A stretch of 64,000 bases of DNA from positions 9,982,001 to 10,046,000 of the forward strand of contig NZ_CP107772.1 in assembly GCF_036345155.1 (NCBI RefSeq), read 5' to 3'. Within the stretch, counting starts at the first letter, position 1, and each line of letters opens with the position of its first letter. This document shows, in pieces, positions 34,960 to 44,125 of the stretch. The DNA comes from Streptomyces sp. NBC_00582 (lineage in GTDB: Bacteria > Actinomycetota > Actinomycetes > Streptomycetales > Streptomycetaceae). The notes under the pieces are model-generated. The model was given only the letters and a program-made list of their open reading frames with translations. It did not search any database and had not been told where the DNA came from. Made by a program: the position numbers and the translations under genes.

Positions 34960-35381
34960 GGTCGTCGATCCTCACACTCCCGGGCCGAAGGCGCCCGGGG
35001 ACGCATCACAGAAGCCCCGCTGACATGTCACAACCGGCGGTGGTGCGGCCGAGGCCGCCGGCGCCGAGCGGCCCGGCGCCCGGTTGGGCTTCACCGGCGC
35101 CGGACGGATGCCTGCGGCTGACCACATGTCGATGCCCCGCGCGGGACGAACGGAGCTGCGCGTCAGCATGGCGGGTGCGTGCGACGCGGCCAAGGACGTG
35201 TCAGCGTGCGTGCTGTCCCGCCCTCGCCTGCCGGGCCGCGGCCGGGCCGAGGTCGCCGGCCCTGCGGATGTCCGCCGTACCCGAGCTGGTGGGCAGGCCC
35301 AAGGAAGCAGCGATCACCTGCTGCGCTGCGCTGGGCGGACGTCCGGGGCTGAACCCACACGCGGCCCGGGCCTCCGTCCCC
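34960..35381. promoter_or_regulatory. sulfatase upstream region with palindrome TGACATGTCA
   Basis: A 422-base gap. The perfect palindrome TGACATGTCA (35021-35030) lies about 60 bases upstream of the sulfatase start. With its flank it matches the dyad in the MFS/PucR gap, so a shared regulator is possible. The rest shows no recognisable gene on either strand. Confidence 0.4.
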
Positions 35382-36053
35382 TCAAGTCGCCGCCCGAAGT
35401 ACATCGAACGCTTCCTCCACCTGCGCCGCGAAATCGTCGACGAGACGGTGGCCGGGATCCGTGGCGACCCGGGCCGCACGGGCGATCATGGCGCTGCGGA
35501 CGGCGGCTACCGACGCGCGGGCCAGTACCGAGGCCCGGAGGGCTCGTCGGGCGGGCGGCACATCGGGCGTCTGATGCGTGAACCGAGTATCGAGGGCCTC
35601 AGCGATGCCGTCCTCGAAGTCGGTCAGTACATGGGTGAGCGGCGCTTGCGTCGACAGCGCGCGAGGCGGCGCGTCGACGAACAGGATGGCCAGCCCGGCG
35701 TCGCGGCCCCCGGCGACCGTGACCAGGCTGTTCAGGACGGCGGTGAGCGGAGGCTCCGCAGCGGGGCGTCGGAGGATTTCCTGTTGCAACAGCGGCACCA
35801 GATCCAGGACCTCCGCGAAGATCAGGTCTTCCTTGGAGGGGAAATAGCGGAAGAAGGTGCGCTCGGTGACACCAGCCGCCGCAGCGATGTCCTTGACCGT
35901 CGTTTCCTGGTAGCCGCGTTCATCGAACATACGGGCCGCGGCGTCCTGCAGGGCCCGCCGCGTGGCCGCCTTCTTGCGGGCCCGTCGCCCTTCCTCCCGC
36001 GCTGTCTCCTCGAGCGCGTCGCCCCTGCCAACGGCCTTCTTGTTCACGCCCAC
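35382..36053 (-). CDS. TetR-family repressor
   Basis: 223 aa. N-terminal helix-turn-helix at about residues 30-76 (AARMFDERGYQETTVKDIAA, then GVTERTFFRYFPSKEDL), followed by a helical ligand-binding domain. GTG start at 36053. It is divergent from the MMPL transporter at 36413, and two matching dyads lie in the gap. It is therefore probably an autoregulated repressor of that efflux system, relieved by the exported compound. Confidence 0.88.
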   Translation of the reverse strand: MGVNKKAVGRGDALEETAREEGRRARKKAATRRALQDAAARMFDERGYQETTVKDIAAAAGVTERTFFRYFPSKEDLIFAEVLDLVPLLQQEILRRPAAEPPLTAVLNSLVTVAGGRDAGLAILFVDAPPRALSTQAPLTHVLTDFEDGIAEALDTRFTHQTPDVPPARRALRASVLARASVAAVRSAMIARAARVATDPGHRLVDDFAAQVEEAFDVLRAAT

Positions 36054-36085
36054 ATCCTGCCACGTTCCGCGTCCACCTCAGCAAG

Positions 36086-36130
36086 AACTGTCAGTCATGA
36101 CAGTTTATGTATAGTGTCAGCCATGACAGT
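36086..36130. promoter_or_regulatory. paired TetR-type operators
   Basis: Site 1 (36086-36105): AACTGTCA-gtca-TGACAGTT, perfect. Site 2 (36113-36130): AGTGTCA-gcca-TGACAGT, one mismatch. Their centres are 26 bases apart on either side of an AT-rich TATGTATAG that could be a -10 region. The layout fits co-operative binding by two TetR dimers. Confidence 0.75.
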
Positions 36131-36412
36131 TTCTCCGTGTGGAGGTCGCCGGCCCGCTCGTCACGGTGCGGTCGACTGACGTCGCTGTCCCTCTACGCCC
36201 GCAGCTCACCGACCATGTCCGGCACACGCTCGAACCGACCGATCCGCCCCGGAAGTTGAAGCCAGGGCGGCTCTCCGCCGCCGACCACGGTCTGCGTCTG
36301 CCGCTTCGCGGCGGTCTCACCGCGCTCGATGTCCGACCGGCCACCGTCGTCGCGATCTCCGCCTGACCCTGTGGGCTGCCCGCACCCACCCAACTCTCCA
36401 GGAGCCCATCCC
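36131..36412. other. leader region of the MMPL gene
   Basis: A 75-codon frame beginning GTG at 36139 (VEVAGPLVTVRSTDVAVPLR) lies downstream of the operators. It has no clear ribosome site or recognisable motif and could be a leader peptide, a relic or chance. No other gene is seen. Confidence 0.25.
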
Positions 36413-38656
36413 ATGGCCACGTTGCTCTACCGGCTCGGCCGCAGTGCCTATCGGCACCGACGTGCTGTCCTCGCCGCCTGGCTGGCCGTGCCGGCCGCCG
36501 TGATCGCCTGTCTGGTCGCCTTCGGCGGCCGGACGGACGACGAGTTCACCATCCCGGGCTCGGAGTCCCAGCACGCCATGGACACCCTGAAGGAATCGCT
36601 GCCCTCCGCGGCAGGAACGAGCGCGCAGATCGTGTTCGTCGCGCCGAAGGGGCACGAGATAACCGAGCCGCGGTACACGTCCGTGATCAGCGCCACCATG
36701 GCCCAGGCCGACAAGGCCCCCCAGGTCGTCGGCGTCACCGACCCCATCGAGACGAAGACGATCTCGTCGGACCGCACCACGGCACTCGGACAGGTGCGGT
36801 ACGAAGTCAGCCGCGCCGGCCTGCGCGCCGGCAGCCTCGACGCCGTCGAGGACGCCACTCAGGACGCGAAACATGCCGGACTCACCGTGGAAGTGGGCGG
36901 CAACGCGTACAGCACCGAAACCGAGGCCTCGCACGCGCGGGAGCTGCTGGGCCTGGCGGTGGCTCTGGTCGTACTGACCATCACCTTCGGCTCGCTCCTC
37001 ACAGCCGGCATGCCGCTGCTGACGGCCGTACTCGGCGTGGGCGTCACGCTGCTCGGACTGCACGCGCTGACCGACACGTTCGCCATTTCCAGCACCGCGC
37101 TGTCGCTCGCCACCATGCTGGGTCTCGCGGTCGGCATCGACTACGCCCTGTTCATCCTCTCCCGTCACCGCTCCCAGCTGGCGCAAGGCATGTCCCCGAG
37201 GGAGTCGGCGGCCACGGCGACCGGGACAGCCGGCAGTGCGGTCGTCTTCGCGGGCCTGACCGTGGTCATCGCGCTCGTCGGACTCGCCGTCGTGGGGATC
37301 CCGTTCCTGACTGTGATGGGTCTGGCCGGAGCGGGCGCCGTCCTTGTCGCGGTCGCCGTGGCGCTCACCCTGCTCCCGGCCCTGCTGGGCTTCGCGGGAG
37401 AACGGCTGCGCCCCAAGCCGCGTTCGCGGGCGGCCCGTCGTGAGCAGGCCTCGAACGGGGCTGGAGGACTCCCCTTCGGCGAGCGGTGGGGCCGTATCGT
37501 GACCCGCCGTCCGCTGGTCACCCTGGCCGCCACCCTCATCGTCCTGCTCACGCTCGCTCTGCCCGTGCGGGACCTGCACCTCGCCATGCCCGTCAATGCG
37601 ACCGCTCCGACGGACAGCACTCAGCGCAAGGCGTACGACATCGTCGCCGACGCCTTCGGCCCCGGCTTCAACGGACCGCTACTGATCGTCGCCAGCCCCT
37701 CCGATGCCGCCGGCCTGCAACAAACCACGGCGACCCTTGTCGAGGACCTGCAGAAGACGCAGGGCGTGGCGGCAGTCGGTCAGCCCATGGTCACACGGAC
37801 CGGGGACGCCGTCATCCAGCTGGTGCCGACGACCGGCCCGACGGACGAGAAGACGACAGACCTCGTCCAGCACATCCGGGACGAGGCTGCACAGTGGCAG
37901 AAGGAGATAGGCACCGACGTCAGGGTGACCGGCAGGACCGCGGTCTCCATCGACGTATCCAGCCGACTCGCCGGCTCACTGCCTCTGTTCGCGCTGGTCG
38001 TTGTCGGCCTGTCGCTCCTGCTGCTGATGCTCGTCTTCCGCTCACTGGTCGTCCCGCTCAAGGCGAGCCTCGGCTTCCTGCTCTCCGTGACCGCCGCACT
38101 CGGCGCGGTCGTCGCCGTCTTCCAATGGGGCTGGCTCGCGGACGCGTGGGGAGTGTCCGCGACCGGACCGGTGGCCAGCATCCTGCCCACACTGGTGATG
38201 GCCGTCCTGTTCGGGCTCGCCATGGACTACGAGGTGTTCCTGGTCAGCCGGATGCGTGAGGCGTACGTCCACGGGGCTGATCCCCGAGAAGCGATCCTGA
38301 CCGGTAGCCGACTGGCCTCGCGCGTCGTCACCGCGGCCGCGCTCATCATGTTCGCCGTGTTCGCCGGCTTCGTGCCGGGAGCCGGCTCCATGCTCAAGTC
38401 CATCGCTTTCGCCCTGGCCGTCGGTGTACTCGTGGATGCCTTCATCGTCCGGATGGCCCTCGTACCGGCCGTGCTGGCCCTCGTCGGCAAGGCGGCTTGG
38501 TGGCTGCCGAAGTGGCTCGACCGGTTGTTGCCCAACCTCGACATCGAGGGCGAACGACTGGCCAAGCCGTCCCCGGCCACGTCAACCGACGACTCGACCC
38601 TGCCCGAGGACGGCGCGGCGGTTGCAGCGGCCGGCACGTCCGAAGCCCGTCCCTGA
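36413..38656 (+). CDS. MMPL/RND-type membrane transporter
   Basis: 747 aa with the duplicated MMPL layout: one N-terminal TM, an extracytoplasmic loop, a block of about five TMs, then the same again. Each half carries the conserved membrane Asp-Tyr pair (GLAVGIDYALF and GLAMDYEVFLVSRMREA) used for proton coupling. Such proteins export lipids or hydrophobic small molecules. The ATG at 36413 follows CCAGGAG. Divergent from the TetR gene with shared operators. A Pro/Ser-rich C-terminal tail is cytoplasmic. Confidence 0.9.
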   Translation: MATLLYRLGRSAYRHRRAVLAAWLAVPAAVIACLVAFGGRTDDEFTIPGSESQHAMDTLKESLPSAAGTSAQIVFVAPKGHEITEPRYTSVISATMAQADKAPQVVGVTDPIETKTISSDRTTALGQVRYEVSRAGLRAGSLDAVEDATQDAKHAGLTVEVGGNAYSTETEASHARELLGLAVALVVLTITFGSLLTAGMPLLTAVLGVGVTLLGLHALTDTFAISSTALSLATMLGLAVGIDYALFILSRHRSQLAQGMSPRESAATATGTAGSAVVFAGLTVVIALVGLAVVGIPFLTVMGLAGAGAVLVAVAVALTLLPALLGFAGERLRPKPRSRAARREQASNGAGGLPFGERWGRIVTRRPLVTLAATLIVLLTLALPVRDLHLAMPVNATAPTDSTQRKAYDIVADAFGPGFNGPLLIVASPSDAAGLQQTTATLVEDLQKTQGVAAVGQPMVTRTGDAVIQLVPTTGPTDEKTTDLVQHIRDEAAQWQKEIGTDVRVTGRTAVSIDVSSRLAGSLPLFALVVVGLSLLLLMLVFRSLVVPLKASLGFLLSVTAALGAVVAVFQWGWLADAWGVSATGPVASILPTLVMAVLFGLAMDYEVFLVSRMREAYVHGADPREAILTGSRLASRVVTAAALIMFAVFAGFVPGAGSMLKSIAFALAVGVLVDAFIVRMALVPAVLALVGKAAWWLPKWLDRLLPNLDIEGERLAKPSPATSTDDSTLPEDGAAVAAAGTSEARP

Positions 38657-38695
38657 CAGCCTGTGAAGTGACCGTGGCGCCGAGGAACTCGCAGG

Positions 38696-38890
38696 CGTCA
38701 GGGCGAGTTCCAGGTCGAGGCGGTCCTGGTCCAGTGGCTTGCCGCGGAGCCGGGCCGCCTTGTCCACGCGGTACTCGACCGTGTTCTTTTGGAGGTGGAG
38801 ACGCTCCGCTGTGGCCGTGTGACTGCCGCGCTCGGCCAGGAGCAGCAGGAGCGTTGCGCGCAGCCGTTCCGCCGCCGCGGTGTCCGCGGC
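38696..38890 (-). pseudogene. C-terminal remnant of a PucR-type regulator
   Basis: The minus strand encodes RLRATLLLLLAERGSHTATA, then ERLHLQKNTVEYRVDKAARL, the HTH_30 block of PucR proteins. The sensing and middle domains are absent and no start or ribosome site fits. It lies tail-to-tail with the MMPL gene. Confidence 0.65.
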
Positions 38891-39041
38891 CAGGACGGGT
38901 CGCTGCGCAGGCCCGTTAAGGCCGCCCAGCCGGGAGCCGGCAGCCCGGCGCCTTCTGCCGTCCCTCTCCCATGCGACGACGTCCTCGCCCAAGGGCTGCC
39001 AGACTCTCCCGACGAGCGTGCAAACCGTCTCCACCCAAGGA

Positions 39042-39055
39042 TTGAAACATTTCAA
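39042..39055. promoter_or_regulatory. LacI-type palindrome upstream of rhamnosidase (distal)
   Basis: TTGAAACATTTCAA is a perfect 14-base palindrome about 240 bases before the rhamnosidase start. It has the size and TTGAAA half-site of LacI/GalR operators. Confidence 0.55.
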
Positions 39056-39272
39056 ATCCCTGCCGCATTGAGATCGATACCAGGTCGACTGCACGGACTC
39101 GAAACGCCCCCGCGTAGATATGTCGAGGCCGATACCCGCCTAGCATGCACATGCCGTAGTGCTGTCGATGTGTTTCATTCGCATGTCGGAAGCGTTGACA
39201 GCCCGCCAGCGGAACCGCAGGATGTCAGCCACTTCACTCTCGCCTTCTGGTCAGGGAGATGCCTCCCGCGGA

Positions 39273-39286
39273 TTGAAACGTATCAA
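39273..39286. promoter_or_regulatory. LacI-type palindrome at rhamnosidase start (proximal)
   Basis: TTGAAACGTATCAA differs by one base from the ideal TTGAAACGTTTCAA with the central CG typical of LacI-family operators. It ends just before the AAGGAG ribosome site, so a bound repressor would block transcription. With the distal copy, looping is possible. The 38891-39295 interval contains no gene. Confidence 0.6.
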
Positions 39287-39295
39287 GGAGCCTTC

Positions 39296-42200
39296 GTGTC
39301 ATCTCCCGTCCTCTTCTTCCGCACGGCCGGAAGACACAGAAGATCCCACCAAGTCAGACCTCCACGGGCCCTCTTCCTGGCTCTGCTCACCACATGGTTC
39401 GTGGTCGTCGGCGGCGTGACCGCGCAGCTGCCCCTGGCGAACGCCGCCCAGGCGGCGCCCACGGCGCTGACCGTGAACGGCCTGGCCGCGCCCGTCGACG
39501 TGGCCCCCGGCTCCACTCCGCTGCTCGGCTGGCACGTGGGCGGCGACCAGCAGACGGCGTACCAGGTCCAGGTCGCCACGACCTCCTCGGCCCTGACCGG
39601 GACCCCTGATGTGTGGGACTCGGGTCAAGTCACCTCCACCGCCGACGGTAACGTCTCCTACGGCGGCCCGGCCCTGACGGCCTCCTCCCGCTACTACTGG
39701 CGTATCCGTACCTGGGACTCCGCGAACGCGGCCTCCCCCTGGTCCGCGACCGCCTCCTTCGGCACCGGGCCGGGCACCACCTGGTCCGGTGCAACCCCGG
39801 TCTGGAGCGGCGCCCCCACGGCGTGGACCGACTACACCTTCCAGGGCAGCTTCGTCGTCAACGCCAAGTACGCCAGTGTCACCTTCCGCGCGCAGGACAC
39901 CAGCAATTACTACCTGTGGCAGTTCAAGGGCAACGGTGAGAACACCATCGCGCCGCAGGTCCAGAAGAACGGCACCTTCACCGCCCTGAAGACGGCGGTG
40001 GCCCTTCCCTTCGCCCTCACCACCGGCTCCACCTACGACTTCAAGATCGTCGCTTCCGGCTCGACCTTCACCACCTCCCTGAAGGCGCACTCCGACACCA
40101 GCTGGACCCAGGTCGACACCACGACCGACGCCACCTTCAACTCCGGCGGCATCGGCTTCCGCACCGGGCTGTTCGAGCAGGCCACCTTCGACGACATCTC
40201 GGTGACGGACACCGCCGGCCAGTCCCTGTACAGCAACGACTTCAGCGACTCCGACAACGCCGACTTCACCTGCGGCACCATCACGAGCGGCGCGCTGTTC
40301 GTGGACAAGGCGAAGAACTGCGGCACAGGCTTCCCGACCGCCTGGACGAACTACACCTTCCAGGGCAGCTTCGTCATCAACGCCAAGTACGCCGGTGTCA
40401 CCTTCCGCGCGCAGAACACGAGCAATTACTACCTGTGGCAGTTCAAGGGCAACGGTGAGAACACCATCGCCCCCCAGGTCCAGAAGAACGGCACCTTCAC
40501 CGCCCTGAAGACGGCGGTGGCCCTTCCCTTCGCCCTCACCACCGGCTCCACCTACGACTTCAAGATCGTCGCTTCCGGCTCGACCTTCACCACCTCCCTG
40601 AAGGCGCACTCCGACACCACCTGGACCCAGGTCGACACGACTACCGACGCCACGTTCTCGGCCGGCGGCATCGGCTTCCGCACCGGCAGCACCGAGCAGG
40701 CCACCTTCGACGACATCAACGTCGCCGACCCCAACAACCGTTCTCTGTACAGCAACGACTTCAGCGACGCCACCAACGCCGACTTCACCTGCGGCACCAT
40801 CACCAATGGCGCCCTGTCGCTCGGCACGAGCAAGAACTGCGGCACCGGACTGCTGACGGTCCCGAGCTGGACCTTCCTGCGCGGCACCACCACGCTGGCC
40901 TCCGGCAAGAGCATCGCCTGGGCCCACCTGTACGCCACGGGCGCCTCGACCACCCCGGCACGGCAGTTCGTCTACAAGCTGTGGGTCAACGGCAGCTTTG
41001 TCGGCGTGGGCCCGACCCGCCCGGTCGGCTCCGAGGCCCGCTACGACGGTTACGACGTCACCTCCCTGCTCAACGCAGGCGCCGCCAACACTGTCGGCGC
41101 TCTCGCCTACACCACCAGCGACCAGCGCTTCCTTGCCAAACTCGTGGTTCGGTACACCGACGGCACCACCAAGACCTTCGGCACGGGCTCCAGCTGGAAG
41201 GCCCTGGACGGTACCCGTATCCTGCCGAACGTCGGCTCCATCGGCACCAGTTACTACACGGCGCCCAAGGAGAACTTCGACGCCCGCCGCTACCCGTTCG
41301 GCTTCGCCACGCCCGGCTTCGACGCCTCCGCATGGCCCTCGGCGGTCACCAAGAGCGCCTTCAGCGACCTCCAGCCGGCGCCCACCGCGAAGGTCCGGCA
41401 GACGTTCAAGACGCCCGTCTCGGTCACTGAGTACTCCTCCGGCAACTACTTCATCGACTACGGCCGCACCTGGATCGGCGGCCTGTCCCTGAACCTGAGC
41501 GGCACCGCCGGGCAGGTGGTCGACATCCGCTACGGCGAAATCCCCTCCGCCACCAACACGGTCAAGTACCAGACCTCAGCCGGCAACACCTACCAGGACA
41601 AGTGGGTCCTGAAATCCGGCAGCCAGCAGCTGGAGACCTGGGGCCTGCGTGTCTTCCGGTACGTCCAGGTCATCGGCGCCCCCACCGGGCTGACAGCCTC
41701 CGACTTCAAGGCCGAGGCGTACCTCTACCCGTTCGACGAGTCGGCGGGTGCCTTCGACTCGTCCGACAGCACGCTCAACCAGGTCTGGGCGCTGTCCCGC
41801 AACACCGTCGAGGCGACCAATCTCAACCTGTACGTCGACTCGTGGGAGCGCGAGCGCGACATCTACGAGGCCGACACCTACCTCCAGCTGATGGGCAACC
41901 TCTACACGGGCGGTGACACGGCACTGGGCGACTACTCGCTGAACTTCCTCAAGTCGAACCGCACCTGGCCCACCGAGTGGCCGATGTACGTGATCCTCGC
42001 CATGCACGACAGCTACGAGACGACCGGCAGCACCGCGCCGCTGGCCGCCGCGTACACCGCGCTGCAGGACAAGCTGCCGGACGAGTGGTACGAGTCCGCG
42101 ACCGGCCTGATCCACAAGACCACCGGCAGCACGGGCGCCAGCAGCTGCACCGACTGCGACATCGTCGACTGGCCCACTTCCGAGCGCGACGGCTACGTCT

Positions 42201-43099
42201 TCACTTCCTACAACACCGTCATCAACGCCATCGCCTACCGCTCCTACACGGACATGGCCGACATCGCCACCGCGTTGGGCAAGAACTCGGACGCCGCCAC
42301 GTACACCGCCAAGGCACATGCCATCAAGGACGCCGTCAACTCAAGGATGTGGGACTCCGCCAAGGGCGCCTACCGCGACGGGCTGAACAACGACGGTACG
42401 GTGATCAACCACTACGCCGTCCAGGCCAGCGCCTTCGCGACCGCCTTGGGTATCGCCGACTCCGCCCGGGCCGCGCAGGTCGCCTCGTACCTGGGCAGCC
42501 GCGGCATGGCGTGCAGCGTGTACTGCGCCCCGTTCGTCATCCAGGCCCTGTACGAGGGCAACCGGCCCGACATCGCCCACACCCTGCTGACATCGACCGG
42601 CACGCGCAGCTGGATGAACATGATCAACGACGGTGCGGGTGCCACCATGGAGGCCTGGGACCTGTCGCTCAAGTCCAACACCACCTACTCCCACCCGTGG
42701 GCGTCCTCTCCCGCCTTCACCCTCCCCCAAAGCATGTTCGGCATCCAGCCCAGCACCCCGGGCTACCGGACCTTCCAGGTCAAGCCGCAGCCGGACTCGG
42801 TCACGTGGGCGAATGTCACGGTTCCCTCAGCGCAGGGCACCATCGGCGCGGCCTACGACACCATCAGTGGCGGACGCGTCGACATCAGCGTGAACGTGCC
42901 GGCCAACACGACCGCCTCGGTGTACCTGCCCGGCGGCTCGGCAGGCGCGACCAGTGTCTACATGGACGGCAACAGTGTCGCCGCCACCTACGACAACGGC
43001 TTCATGCGCGTCGACAACGTCCAGCCGGGCTGCCACATCATCACCTCCTCCTCCAGCAGCACCCCATACGACGACACCAAACTCACCGGTATCTGCTAG
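39296..43099 (+). CDS. secreted alpha-L-rhamnosidase (GH78) with duplicated insert domains
   Basis: 1267 aa. The start is the GTG at 39296, preceded by AAGGAG. Residues about 1-55 are a long signal peptide (hydrophobic ALFLALLTTWFVVVGG). A fibronectin-like GH78 N-domain follows (LLGWHVGGDQQTAYQVQVAT). Two near-identical 173-residue beta-sandwich, carbohydrate-binding-like modules (YTFQGSF ... NYYLWQFKGNGENTIAPQV) interrupt it. Then come the rhamnosidase N-terminal, concanavalin-like and (alpha/alpha)6 barrel domains (YVDSWERERDIYEADTYLQL carries acidic active-site residues) and a C-terminal beta-sandwich. It should release L-rhamnose from rhamnogalacturonan or plant glycosides outside the cell. 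Likely under the two LacI-type operators. A strong terminator follows. Confidence 0.9.
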   Translation: MSSPVLFFRTAGRHRRSHQVRPPRALFLALLTTWFVVVGGVTAQLPLANAAQAAPTALTVNGLAAPVDVAPGSTPLLGWHVGGDQQTAYQVQVATTSSALTGTPDVWDSGQVTSTADGNVSYGGPALTASSRYYWRIRTWDSANAASPWSATASFGTGPGTTWSGATPVWSGAPTAWTDYTFQGSFVVNAKYASVTFRAQDTSNYYLWQFKGNGENTIAPQVQKNGTFTALKTAVALPFALTTGSTYDFKIVASGSTFTTSLKAHSDTSWTQVDTTTDATFNSGGIGFRTGLFEQATFDDISVTDTAGQSLYSNDFSDSDNADFTCGTITSGALFVDKAKNCGTGFPTAWTNYTFQGSFVINAKYAGVTFRAQNTSNYYLWQFKGNGENTIAPQVQKNGTFTALKTAVALPFALTTGSTYDFKIVASGSTFTTSLKAHSDTTWTQVDTTTDATFSAGGIGFRTGSTEQATFDDINVADPNNRSLYSNDFSDATNADFTCGTITNGALSLGTSKNCGTGLLTVPSWTFLRGTTTLASGKSIAWAHLYATGASTTPARQFVYKLWVNGSFVGVGPTRPVGSEARYDGYDVTSLLNAGAANTVGALAYTTSDQRFLAKLVVRYTDGTTKTFGTGSSWKALDGTRILPNVGSIGTSYYTAPKENFDARRYPFGFATPGFDASAWPSAVTKSAFSDLQPAPTAKVRQTFKTPVSVTEYSSGNYFIDYGRTWIGGLSLNLSGTAGQVVDIRYGEIPSATNTVKYQTSAGNTYQDKWVLKSGSQQLETWGLRVFRYVQVIGAPTGLTASDFKAEAYLYPFDESAGAFDSSDSTLNQVWALSRNTVEATNLNLYVDSWERERDIYEADTYLQLMGNLYTGGDTALGDYSLNFLKSNRTWPTEWPMYVILAMHDSYETTGSTAPLAAAYTALQDKLPDEWYESATGLIHKTTGSTGASSCTDCDIVDWPTSERDGYVFTSYNTVINAIAYRSYTDMADIATALGKNSDAATYTAKAHAIKDAVNSRMWDSAKGAYRDGLNNDGTVINHYAVQASAFATALGIADSARAAQVASYLGSRGMACSVYCAPFVIQALYEGNRPDIAHTLLTSTGTRSWMNMINDGAGATMEAWDLSLKSNTTYSHPWASSPAFTLPQSMFGIQPSTPGYRTFQVKPQPDSVTWANVTVPSAQGTIGAAYDTISGGRVDISVNVPANTTASVYLPGGSAGATSVYMDGNSVAATYDNGFMRVDNVQPGCHIITSSSSSTPYDDTKLTGIC
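39818..40855 (+). repeat. 519-bp tandem in-frame duplication inside the rhamnosidase gene
   Basis: Two copies offset by exactly 519 bases (for example CTACACCTTCCAGG at 39832 and 40351, GTTCAAGGG at 39922 and 40441). Long stretches are identical even at third codon positions, indicating a recent duplication or ongoing gene conversion. The ends of the copies diverge more. Confidence 0.85.
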
Positions 43100-43117
43100 G
43101 CGACGAAATCCCCGCAA

Positions 43118-43148
43118 CGAGGCACCCCGCATTTTGCGGGGTGCCTCG
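43118..43148. terminator. strong terminator hairpin after rhamnosidase
   Basis: Perfect 14-bp stem CGAGGCACCCCGCA / TGCGGGGTGCCTCG with a TTT loop, 19 bases past the rhamnosidase stop. It is symmetric, so it could also terminate transcripts arriving from the HEAT-repeat gene on the other strand. Confidence 0.85.
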
Positions 43149-43467
43149 CTCACTCCACGCTGATCCATCAGGGCAAGGCACTTCAAAGTGAGCGTCGATC
43201 GGCGGACTTCGCAGGCAATCTGGAAGGCGTTCGCCGCCGCCTTGCAGAGCACGGTCCAGCGGCAGCGGCCTTAGCTCGCCGCATCAGCGCCTTGTGGACG
43301 CACTTCAGTACCGCGGGCTCGTTCGCGAAGCGATGCTGACACCCGCCTGGTGGTGGCCGCCGCCCGCCCCGCACCGGGCAACAGGGCAGACGCCCACGTG
43401 TGGAGTGACTCCGTCCTGCCGCAATGGTGCCAGGGGCCCCCGTGCTCGTCGACGGGTTGTCCCGTTA
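43149..43467. other. intergenic, no recognisable gene
   Basis: 319 bases between the terminator and the stop of the HEAT-repeat gene. A plus-strand frame (SADFAGNLEGVRRRLAEHG) is open for some distance but has no start signal or known motif. Confidence 0.3.
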
Positions 43468-44007
43468 TCAAGGGGCAGGCGGGGCAGTCCGTTCGTAGAT
43501 GGTCCCGCCAGGTGTGAACCACCCCGCCTTCTTCCGCACGGCAGGGCTCGGGTCCTTGGCATGGGCCGCTGACAAGGCGGCAATGGCGCGTGCATCAGAG
43601 TGGGTGAACTTGCCGACGAGCTCGGCAGCCATTGCCCGGACGTGCGCGTCAGGGTCCGAAGCCAAGTGGCGCAACGCGGGTTCGAGTAGCTGGCCTGGGC
43701 CCGGTGCACAGCTGTCTCCCTTGCACCGGTCACACGCCAGGGCGTGGAATGCGGCGATCCTGACCCGGGCGTCGGGGTCGTCGGCCATGGCGATGAGTTC
43801 TTCCATGGACTCGATGTCGACAAGGTGGTCGAGGAGGCGACAGCAGCCCTCGCGGACAGCCGGATTCTCGTCGCGGAGGCCGGCGCGGATCGCGCTCAAT
43901 GCGTTCTGCCCACGTCGTAGCAGCTCGCGGTAGGCCGCAACCGTGCGCTGAGGGTCGCCCAAGCACGAGACGAGGGCTTCGTTGTCGGTCCTGACGAATC
44001 CAAGCAT
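43468..44007 (-). CDS. HEAT-repeat protein
   Basis: 179 aa from the ATG at 44007; an in-frame ATG 36 bases earlier is also possible. Four or five alpha-helical repeats with the HEAT pattern, e.g. DENPAVREGCCRLLDHLVD, DPDARVRIAAFHALA and DPDAHVRAMAAELVGKF. A protein-protein interaction scaffold of unknown role. Two Cys in CDRCKGDSC interrupt the repeats. GC is slightly lower than neighbours. It lies between the rhamnosidase and an IS remnant with no operon partner. Confidence 0.75.
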   Translation of the reverse strand: MLGFVRTDNEALVSCLGDPQRTVAAYRELLRRGQNALSAIRAGLRDENPAVREGCCRLLDHLVDIESMEELIAMADDPDARVRIAAFHALACDRCKGDSCAPGPGQLLEPALRHLASDPDAHVRAMAAELVGKFTHSDARAIAALSAAHAKDPSPAVRKKAGWFTPGGTIYERTAPPAP

Positions 44008-44125
44008 GACTTGAGTTTCGAGCGGCTCGACGAGATCCAGCAATGGGATTTCGCCCTATGGCAAGGCAGGCGGATCGCACCCTCGGGGCTGCCAGGGGGC
44101 GATCTCGCAGTGGCATGATCTTGGT

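Noticed and set aside
38789..39295. A longer N-terminus for the rhamnosidase beginning at 38789
   Set aside because: It would cross the PucR relic and both LacI-type palindromes. The GTG at 39296 has AAGGAG and leads directly into a signal peptide.
39299..40927. A 542-codon minus-strand frame across the rhamnosidase repeats
   Set aside because: It is an antisense shadow. Its own repeats only reflect the tandem duplication on the coding strand.
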